The position numbers and the translations under genes are program-made. Shown one piece after another: positions 1 through 8,366 of a DNA stretch of 64,000 bases (positions within the stretch are counted from its first letter, which is position 1; every line of letters starts with the position of its first letter). The stretch is from an uncultured Eubacteriales bacterium (GTDB lineage: Bacteria; Bacillota; Clostridia; Oscillospirales; CAG-272): positions 62,001 to 126,000 of the forward strand of contig CAKSLU010000001.1 of assembly GCA_934474225.1 (NCBI GenBank), written 5' to 3'. Under the pieces are notes generated by a model. It ran no database searches. It was not told where the DNA came from and was given only the letters and a program-made list of their open reading frames with translations.

Positions 1-746
1 TTCACCGACATGTTGATGTGCAGTCCGTTGCCGCTCTCGTTTTCCAGCGGCTTCGGCGAGAAGTCGGCATACAGACCGTTTTGCGTTGCAGTTGCCTTGA
101 CCACCGTGATGAAGTTCATCGCATCGTCGGCGGCGCGCATCGCGTCGCTGTAGCGGAAGTCAATCTCGTTTTGCCCTGGCCCCTCCTCGTGATGTGAGCT
201 TTCGGGCTGAATGCCCATGTCCAGCAGGGTGAGGCAAATTTCGCGGCGCACATTCTCGCCCTTGTCCTCGGGCGCGACATCCATGTAGGTTGCATGGTCA
301 AACGGAATCTTGGTCGGGTCGCCGTTTTCATCCGTTTTGAAGAGGTAAAACTCGATTTCCGCGCCGAACTGCACCGTTACGCCCGCAGCTTTCGCATCGG
401 CAACGGCGCGGCGCAGAATGGCGCGCGTGTCGCGCGCAAACGGCGTGCCGTCCGGGTGACGGATGTCGCAGAACATGCGCACGACCTTGCCGTGCGAAGG
501 ACGCCAGGGCAGCACATTCAGCGTGGATGGGTCGGGAAACAGCAGAAGGTCGGACTTTTCTGCACTGCCGAAGCCGCAGATGGCAGAGGCATCAAACGAA
601 ATGCCGTCCTCAAACGCGCGGCGCAGTTCACTCGGCAGAATGGAGATGTTCTTCTGTCTGCCGTGCGTGTCGCAAAAGGCAAGGCGGATGAACTTGACAT
701 CCTCTTCTTTCACAAAGTCGAATACCTCTTGTGCCGTGTACATCAT
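1..746 (-). CDS. glnA: Type I glutamine synthetase, C-terminal part cut by window edge
   Basis: It joins ammonia to glutamate using ATP in the cytoplasm. About 248 N-terminal residues are visible, and the gene runs off the left edge. Seen: the metal-site segment AEIEFYLF near residue 125, SHHEEGPGQNEIDF near 185-198 and the substrate-loop motif GLHINM near 241. These are family signatures of GSI. The start is the first of two tandem ATGs, because GGAGGG lies seven bases upstream; the second ATG (743) is possible. It is divergent from a GSIII gene. A consensus promoter and a hairpin leader that can fold two ways precede it, suggesting control by transcription attenuation. GSI is clear; the GSI-alpha or beta subclass is not decided. 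Confidence 0.95.
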   Translation of the reverse strand, partial: MMYTAQEVFDFVKEEDVKFIRLAFCDTHGRQKNISILPSELRRAFEDGISFDASAICGFGSAEKSDLLLFPDPSTLNVLPWRPSHGKVVRMFCDIRHPDGTPFARDTRAILRRAVADAKAAGVTVQFGAEIEFYLFKTDENGDPTKIPFDHATYMDVAPEDKGENVRREICLTLLDMGIQPESSHHEEGPGQNEIDFRYSDAMRAADDAMNFITVVKATATQNGLYADFSPKPLENESGNGLHINMSV

Positions 747-770
747 ACCGTTTCCCTCCGCGCATTTTTA

Positions 771-834
771 TAAAAAGAGAGAAGGATGCCGGCTACAAGG
801 GCAGCGCCCCAAGGTAGCAAACATCCTTGTTTAC
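771..834 (-). promoter_or_regulatory. glnA leader: AAGGAT hexaloop hairpin overlapping a terminator
   Basis: Read on the minus strand, GTAAAC (834-829) pairs with GTTTGC (822-817) around the loop AAGGAT (828-823). The loop bases themselves can pair instead: AAGGATG (828-822) with CATCCTT (788-782), with inner pairing 818-814 to 796-792, followed by CTCTCTTTTT (781-772). This is a plausible intrinsic terminator. The two folds exclude each other. A hexaloop with A at position 1 and G at position 4 is the known mark of ANTAR-protein RNA targets. Only one such hairpin is seen here, and it lies at the very 5' end of the predicted transcript. Confidence 0.6.
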
Positions 835-840
835 CTTAAA

Positions 841-869
841 AGTATACAACGTACCGCCGCGCTTGTCAA
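841..869 (-). promoter_or_regulatory. Sigma-A promoter of glnA
   Basis: On the minus strand, TTGACA (869-864), a 17-base spacer and TATACT (846-841). Transcription should start near 834, directly at the 5' arm of the hexaloop hairpin. No separate gene lies in the 467 bases between the divergent synthetase starts; the stretch holds the two promoters and two leaders. Confidence 0.8.
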
Positions 870-1020
870 TAAAAAAGTTTCAAAAAAAGACATGTTTTTT
901 CATACGCTGCGCTGCTTGAAAAATGGCGGTTTTTCATCGTCGCTTTGCAGCGAAACGCGCGCTTTTTACCTCGCTGTATCGTGCAGATTTCACAGAGCGA
1001 AAATTTTTTTCAAAAAATGC

Positions 1021-1049
1021 TTGACAAGCCTTTTTTTCGGTGCTATAAT
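1021..1049 (+). promoter_or_regulatory. Consensus sigma-A promoter of the GSIII operon
   Basis: TTGACA (1021-1026), 17-base spacer, TATAAT (1044-1049): a perfect match to both consensus hexamers. The start is expected near 1056, giving a leader of about 158 bases before the GSIII ATG at 1214. A perfect promoter fits a gene whose control acts after initiation. Confidence 0.85.
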
Positions 1050-1061
1050 CTCACCCATAAA

Positions 1062-1200
1062 GCGACAAGGGAGCCGCGGACGAAGTTTTTTCGTCTGCGG
1101 TTTTCTCATTTTTATGTCACATACGGGCGACAAGGAGGTCGCCCGGGCATCGGCGTTTTATGCCGCCGCCCGGGTCTCCCTGCCGCTCAATTTTTATTTT
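1062..1200 (+). promoter_or_regulatory. GSIII leader with two AAGGNN hexaloops and alternative hairpins
   Basis: The element GCGACAAGG occurs twice (1062-1070, 1127-1135), each time as part of a hairpin with a six-base loop: AAGGGA (1067-1072; stem 1062-1066/1073-1077 with one A-C mismatch) and AAGGAG (1132-1137; stem 1124-1131/1138-1145, eight pairs). Both loops have A1 and G4. The second stem shares bases with a downstream hairpin (GGAG 1134-1137 with CTCC 1176-1179; CCCGGGC 1142-1148 with GCCCGGG 1168-1174), after which comes the T-rich run 1190-1200. Another hairpin (1074-1100) lies between. The layout matches ANTAR-type antitermination, but the terminator is less tidy than in the glnA leader. 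Confidence 0.55.
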
Positions 1201-1213
1201 AAGGAGAAAGAAC

Positions 1214-3307
<2,094 letters not shown>

Positions 3308-3352
3308 ACGGACAGCGCGAGAATTTATAACTTTAAGAAAGAAGATGACGAT

Positions 3353-5113
3353 ATGAGTATGGAAGCGATTGCAGCATTGATGGATGAAAAGCTGTTTGCC
3401 GTGTGGTTTCTGATCGGCGCGGCACTGGTGTTCTGGATGCAGGCGGGCTTTGCCATGGTGGAGACCGGCTTCACCCGTGCGAAGAATGCAGGCAACATCC
3501 TGATGAAGAATCTGATGGACTTCTGCATCGGCACAGTCGTGTTTATCCTGATTGGCTTCGGGCTTTTCCTCGGCGAGGATTTGGTCGGGCTTATCGGCAA
3601 ACCCGGATTTGATATTTTCACCGCCTATGCGGACTTCAACTGGTCGGCATTCGTCTTCAACCTGGTGTTCTGCGCAACGGCGGCGACCATTGTTTCCGGC
3701 GCGATGGCAGAGCGCACAAAATTCCTTTCGTATTGCATTTATTCCGCCGTGATTTCGGCTTTTATCTACCCGATCGAGGCACACTGGATCTGGGGCGGCG
3801 GCTGGCTCTCGCAGATCGGCTTCCACGACTTCGCCGGTTCTTGTGCGATTCATATGGTCGGCGGTATTTCGGCGCTCATCGGCGCAAAAATGCTCGGACC
3901 GCGCATCGGCAAGTTTACAAAGGATAAGACGGGTAAGATTGTCAAGGTCAACGCCTTCCCGGGGCACAACATCACCATCGGTTGCCTCGGCGTGTTCATC
4001 TTGTGGCTCGGCTGGTACGGGTTCAACGGCGCGGCGGCAACCTCCGTCGCACAGCTCGGCTCCATCTTTGTGACCACGACGGTTGCACCTGCCGTTGCAA
4101 CCGTGGTCTGCATGACTTTCACCTGGCTCAAATACGGCAAACCCGATGTGTCCATGTGCCTCAATGCGTCGCTTGCCGGACTTGTCGCCATCACGGCGGG
4201 CTGTGATGTCACCGATGTGGCGGGCGCAATCGTTATCAGTGCGGTTTCCGGCGTGCTGGTCGTCTTCGGCGTGTGGCTGTTGGACTACAAACTGCATATT
4301 GATGACCCGGTCGGCGCCATTGCCGTCCATTGCCTCAACGGCATCTGGGGCACGATTGCCGTCGGTCTGTTTGCGACCGATACGGCGCCCGGTTACAGCA
4401 TTGCAGACAAGAGTGGTGTGAAGCTGGTCGGCCTGTTCTACGGCGGCGGCTTTGAACTGCTCGGCTTGCAGCTGCTCGGCGCGGCTACGGTGGCACTTTG
4501 GACGGCAGTGACGATTACGATTACCTTCATCCTGATTCGCAAGACGGTCGGTCTGCGTGCCTCCGAGGAGGAGGAAATGCTGGGGCTGGATGTGACCGAG
4601 CACGGGCTTTCCAGTGCCTATGCGGGCTTTGCCTTCCTGCCCGAGACGCTTGCGCCCGAGACGATGGAAGAGCCTGTCGTGGTTGCCGGTGACACGCCGG
4701 TTGCCGAGGCAGTTGAGGTCAAGGCAATGCCGACCTTCGCGGGACCGCGGGACGGCAAGAAGCTGACCAAGGTGGAGATTGTCTGCAAGGAGGCAAAGCT
4801 CGAGGCGCTGAAGGATGCCATGATGGCAATCGGCATCACGGGCATGACCGTGTCGCATGTCATGGGCTGCGGCGCGCAGAAGGGCAAACCAGAGTATTAC
4901 CGCGGCGCACTCGTCGAGGCAACGCTGCTGCCGAAGATTCAGGTGGACATCGTGGTCAGCAAAGTGCCTGTTTCGGCGGTCATTGAGACGGCGAAAAAGG
5001 TGCTGTACACCGGGCATATCGGTGACGGCAAAATCTTCGTCTATGATGTGGAGAATGTCGTCAAGGTCCGCACCGGCGAGGAGGGCTATGACGCCCTCCA
5101 GGATGTAGAATAA
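3353..5113 (+). CDS. amt: Ammonium channel Amt fused to a C-terminal PII (GlnK) domain
   Basis: 586 residues. Residues 1 to about 415 form an Amt/Rh channel with many hydrophobic segments; GFAMVETGFTRAKNAGNI near 30-47 is the family's N-terminal signature. A linker rich in Pro, Val and Glu leads to a PII domain from about 470. Its T-loop keeps GxGxQxG (GCGAQKG) and EYYRG, and the B-loop keeps TGHIGDGKIFV and RTGEE. GlnK normally binds Amt as a separate trimer and plugs the pore; here regulator and channel are one chain. It sits in the GSIII unit, with the T-box of asnB beginning a few bases after its stop. The start is ATG 3353; an in-frame ATG two codons on is possible. Confidence 0.95.
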   Translation: MSMEAIAALMDEKLFAVWFLIGAALVFWMQAGFAMVETGFTRAKNAGNILMKNLMDFCIGTVVFILIGFGLFLGEDLVGLIGKPGFDIFTAYADFNWSAFVFNLVFCATAATIVSGAMAERTKFLSYCIYSAVISAFIYPIEAHWIWGGGWLSQIGFHDFAGSCAIHMVGGISALIGAKMLGPRIGKFTKDKTGKIVKVNAFPGHNITIGCLGVFILWLGWYGFNGAAATSVAQLGSIFVTTTVAPAVATVVCMTFTWLKYGKPDVSMCLNASLAGLVAITAGCDVTDVAGAIVISAVSGVLVVFGVWLLDYKLHIDDPVGAIAVHCLNGIWGTIAVGLFATDTAPGYSIADKSGVKLVGLFYGGGFELLGLQLLGAATVALWTAVTITITFILIRKTVGLRASEEEEMLGLDVTEHGLSSAYAGFAFLPETLAPETMEEPVVVAGDTPVAEAVEVKAMPTFAGPRDGKKLTKVEIVCKEAKLEALKDAMMAIGITGMTVSHVMGCGAQKGKPEYYRGALVEATLLPKIQVDIVVSKVPVSAVIETAKKVLYTGHIGDGKIFVYDVENVVKVRTGEEGYDALQDVE

Positions 5114-5117
5114 AGCG

Positions 5118-5340
5118 AAACCGAAAGAGTAGCACGGATAAGGTCGGTACAGCGAGCGCGGGATGGTGAGAGCCGCGCGCGGCTCCCGGTGTGAAGAACA
5201 CTTTCGCGGCATGCCGCCACGCGGTTTGCCGTGCTTTCGCAGACAGTTGAATACGAGGGATACCGACGGAATTTTCCGCACGGATAATACAGGTGGCACC
5301 GCGGGCAGCACAGCTCGTCCTGTGAAACAAACGATGTGCC
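5118..5340 (+). promoter_or_regulatory. T-box leader, Asn (AAC) specifier
   Basis: Stem I opens with CGAAAG (5122-5127) paired to CTTTCG (5201-5206). An AGTA motif lies on the 5' side of the specifier loop, and the 3' side reads GAAGAACA with the AAC codon at 5197-5199. The T-box sequence AGGTGGCACCGCGGG is at 5291-5305, with flanking arms ACAGG and CCTGT for the antiterminator. T-boxes sense uncharged tRNA; AAC specifies asparagine, which fits the asnB gene downstream. No GC hairpin with a T-run is seen before the start codon, so control of translation or a non-standard terminator is likely. GTGCC (5336-5340) can pair with the T-box core GGCAC. Confidence 0.9.
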
Positions 5341-5369
5341 GTGACTGTATGAATTTCGGAGGGATTTCT

Positions 5370-6950
5370 ATGTGTTCGATTATGGGCTATTGCGGGAAGG
5401 ACATCACCGCAGAAAAATTCAAGGAATGCTTTGACAGAACCTTGTCGCGCGGACCGGATATGTCGCGCGTGGTTGATACCGGCAGCGGGCTGCTCGGCTT
5501 TCACCGCCTTGCGATTATGGGGCTGTCGGAGAGCGGCATGCAGCCGTTTTCGGCAGACGGCAGCTATGTGGTCTGCAACGGGGAACTCTATGGCTTCCGC
5601 AAGACCAAAAAGGAGCTTGAAGCCAAAGGATACCACTTCGTCAGTGACTCCGACTGCGAGCTTTTGCTGCCGTTGTATCGGGAATACGGCACTGCTATGT
5701 TTGAAAAGCTGGATGCCGAATTTGCGATGGTTCTCTACGACGGCAAAACGGGGCAATACATTGCCGCGCGCGACCCGATTGGCATTCGCCCGCTGTTTTA
5801 CGGCTACACGGACGGCGGCACTGTCGTTTTTGCCAGCGAGGCGAAAAACCTCGTCGGTCTTTGCAAAAAGGTCATCCCGTTTCCGCCCGGGCACTATTAT
5901 AAGGACGGCAAATTCGTTTGCTATCGCGACATCAGCCGCCCGCAGGCCGTCTGTCATGACGACCTTGAGACTGCCTGCACAAAGATTCGCGAAAAGCTGA
6001 TTTGCGGCATCGAAAAGCGGTTGGACGCGGATGCGCCGCTCGGCTTTCTGCTGTCGGGCGGGCTGGACTCCTCGTTGGTTTGCGCTGTGGCGGCAAAACT
6101 CTTGAAAAAACCGATTCGCACCTTTGCCATCGGCATGAGCACCGACGCAATAGACCTCAAATATGCAAAGCAGGTCGCCGACTATATCGGCGCCGAACAC
6201 ACCGAGGTCATCATTACAAAGGAAGACGTGCTCGCTGCGCTGCCCGAGGTGGTTGCTCTGCTTGGCACCTATGACATCACCACTATCCGCGCATCTATCG
6301 GGATGTATCTCGTCTGCAAGTACATTCACGCGCACACCGATTTGCGCGTGCTGCTCACGGGCGAGATTTCGGATGAACTGTTCGGCTACAAATATACCGA
6401 CTTTGCGCCGTCTGCCGCCGCCTTTCAGGCGGAAGCGGAGAAGCGCATCCGTGAGCTGTACATGTACGATGTGCTGCGCGCCGACCGCTGCATCTCGGTC
6501 AACTCGCTTGAGGCGCGCGTGCCGTTCGGCGACCTCGACTTTGTCAGCTATGTGATGTCGCTCGACCCCGAGATGAAGCTGAACCGCTACGGCAAGGGCA
6601 AGTATCTCCTGCGCCATGCGTTTGAGGGCGACTGGCTGCCGCACGACATTCTGATGCGGGAGAAGGCGGCGTTCAGTGACGCGGTCGGCCACTCGATGGT
6701 GGATGACCTCAAGGCATTCGCCGAAAGCCGCTACACCGATGCGGAATTTGAAGAGAAGTGCAAGGCATATATCTTCGCCAAGCCCTTTACCAAGGAATCG
6801 CTCCTTTACCGCGAGCTGTTTGAGACCTATTATCCGGGGCAGGCAGAGATGGTGGCGGACTTCTGGATGCCCAACAAGAGCTGGGCGGGCTGCGATGTGA
6901 ACGACCCCTCTGCCCGCGTGCTTGCAAACTACGGCGACAGCGGCAAATAA
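5370..6950 (+). CDS. asnB: Asparagine synthetase, glutamine-hydrolysing
   Basis: 526 residues, close to the usual 520-550. It makes asparagine from aspartate, glutamine and ATP. The N-terminal class II amidotransferase domain begins MCSIMGYCG: Cys2 becomes the N-terminal nucleophile, which fixes the start at ATG 5370 (GGAGGG eight bases upstream) rather than the longer frame that runs into the T-box. CNGELYGF and the SDCE segment line the glutaminase site. The synthetase domain has the PP-loop SGGLDSS near residue 229 and LTGEISDELFGYKY. Expression should rise when tRNA-Asn is uncharged. A terminator follows directly. Confidence 0.96.
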   Translation: MCSIMGYCGKDITAEKFKECFDRTLSRGPDMSRVVDTGSGLLGFHRLAIMGLSESGMQPFSADGSYVVCNGELYGFRKTKKELEAKGYHFVSDSDCELLLPLYREYGTAMFEKLDAEFAMVLYDGKTGQYIAARDPIGIRPLFYGYTDGGTVVFASEAKNLVGLCKKVIPFPPGHYYKDGKFVCYRDISRPQAVCHDDLETACTKIREKLICGIEKRLDADAPLGFLLSGGLDSSLVCAVAAKLLKKPIRTFAIGMSTDAIDLKYAKQVADYIGAEHTEVIITKEDVLAALPEVVALLGTYDITTIRASIGMYLVCKYIHAHTDLRVLLTGEISDELFGYKYTDFAPSAAAFQAEAEKRIRELYMYDVLRADRCISVNSLEARVPFGDLDFVSYVMSLDPEMKLNRYGKGKYLLRHAFEGDWLPHDILMREKAAFSDAVGHSMVDDLKAFAESRYTDAEFEEKCKAYIFAKPFTKESLLYRELFETYYPGQAEMVADFWMPNKSWAGCDVNDPSARVLANYGDSGK

Positions 6951-6960
6951 AATATATAGC

Positions 6961-6991
6961 AAAAAGGCAGTCCGTTCGGACTGCCTTTTTT
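6961..6991. terminator. Bidirectional terminator between asnB and the M20 gene
   Basis: GGCAGTCC (6966-6973) and GGACTGCC (6978-6985) form a stem around GTTC, flanked by A5 on the left and T6 on the right. It can therefore end transcription of both convergent genes. Confidence 0.9.
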
Positions 6992-6992
6992 G

Positions 6993-8351
6993 TCATTTCA
7001 GATTCAGGGTAACGCGGTTTTCGCCCTCTGTGTAGAGCACCGCGTCGCGCTCATCAAAAATCGAATCCAGGTGTGCAAAATAGTCGGCGCGGTTCGGGAA
7101 CTGCACCTTTGCGTTAGCAAGAATGAACTTCGCTTTTGCCGCGTCGTCCTGCAGCAGTCGGGTGAGCAGCAGATATTGCGCGACCAGCGAATCGTCAAGG
7201 GCGCTGTCAAAGTCCATGACGGCATATTCGGGGCTGTGCCCAACGCCCACCGAGCCGCTGCCGTAGCAGTGCAGGGCGGGCATGACGGCGGCAATGTCCG
7301 CCATATCCGTGCAGCCGGTCTCCCATTTTGCCTTGGAGCAGTTGTAGACGGCTTTGTCTGCGCCGACAACCTCGGAAAAGACTTCTATCGCGAGCTTGCA
7401 GAGGTTGTCGTCATAGGTGGCGGGCAGATACCCCGGGCGGTCGGACAGATGTACCTTTGCACCCACGGCGGCGGCTGCCGCGGCGACGGCGCGATTGACG
7501 CGCGCATTGACTGCGCTGCACGCCTTGATATTTGCGGCGCGCACCAGGTTCTCCATGACGACCTTGCCGGGAATGCTGTTCACCGCCGTTCCCGCTTCGG
7601 TCAGAATCGGGTGCACGCGCGTGTAGTTCATTTCGGGGAAGGTCGAGCGCAGTGCATGGATAGCTTGCAGGGCGAGAGAGGCGGCATCCAGCGCGTTGAC
7701 GCCGCAGGAGGGCGTGGCGGCATGGGCTGCCTTGCCCGTGAATACGGCTTTTTTGAGAATACAGCCGTTTGCGCCGCTGTTGATCCAGAAGTTGTGCTTG
7801 CCGCCACCCGTGTGAATCAGAAAGGCAAGGTCGCAGTCGTCAAAATAGCCGCGATAGAGAAATTCCTGCTTTCCGCCGAAGTAACGAATGGTGCCGCTCT
7901 GCCGCAGCGACTCCCGAAAGCTGTGCTCAACCAGTTCCTCCGCCGGCACGGCGCAGAGACGGATGCTGCCGCACAGACCGTCAAGCGCACCTGGCTCGGC
8001 AAGCAGGGCGGCAAGACCGAGCAGGACGGCGCTCTGCGCGTTATGCCCGCAGGCGTGCGCAGCATGCGTCTCGGGGTCTTCGTGCGGATGCCCCGGCACC
8101 GGCAGACCATCCAGCTCGCCGAGAATCAGCAGCTTCGGTCCGACACGCCCCGTGTCGATGTCGATCACAAAGCCGGGAATGTCCCCGGCGAGCCTTGGCT
8201 TGTAGCCGAGCTTTTCATATTCCGCCGCCAGATAGGCGGTTGCCTTCCACTCCCGAAACCCTGTTTCGGGATGCGTGAGCATGTAGTCAAATGCAGCCTC
8301 CATCAGCGGGCGCTTTTCTTTTGCTTTTGCAAACAGTTGTGCTTTGTCCAT
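6993..8351 (-). CDS. M20 family amidohydrolase
   Basis: 452 residues of the M20D amidohydrolase group, which includes aminobenzoyl-glutamate and N-acyl amino acid hydrolases. Seen: the metal-binding HACGHNAQ near residue 104 and PAEE near 138, where the catalytic Glu is expected. No signal peptide, so it is cytoplasmic. It lies 15 bases downstream of the dockerin protein on the same strand, and a distal place in that transcript is possible. Substrate cannot be told from sequence; a role in releasing amino acids from amides or peptides would suit its neighbours. Confidence 0.85.
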   Translation of the reverse strand: MDKAQLFAKAKEKRPLMEAAFDYMLTHPETGFREWKATAYLAAEYEKLGYKPRLAGDIPGFVIDIDTGRVGPKLLILGELDGLPVPGHPHEDPETHAAHACGHNAQSAVLLGLAALLAEPGALDGLCGSIRLCAVPAEELVEHSFRESLRQSGTIRYFGGKQEFLYRGYFDDCDLAFLIHTGGGKHNFWINSGANGCILKKAVFTGKAAHAATPSCGVNALDAASLALQAIHALRSTFPEMNYTRVHPILTEAGTAVNSIPGKVVMENLVRAANIKACSAVNARVNRAVAAAAAAVGAKVHLSDRPGYLPATYDDNLCKLAIEVFSEVVGADKAVYNCSKAKWETGCTDMADIAAVMPALHCYGSGSVGVGHSPEYAVMDFDSALDDSLVAQYLLLTRLLQDDAAKAKFILANAKVQFPNRADYFAHLDSIFDERDAVLYTEGENRVTLNLK

Positions 8352-8366
8352 CGTGTACCTCTGTTG

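Noticed and set aside
5061..6962. 633-residue minus-strand frame opposite asnB
   Set aside because: It is antisense to asnB, lacks a ribosome site and has no recognisable motif.
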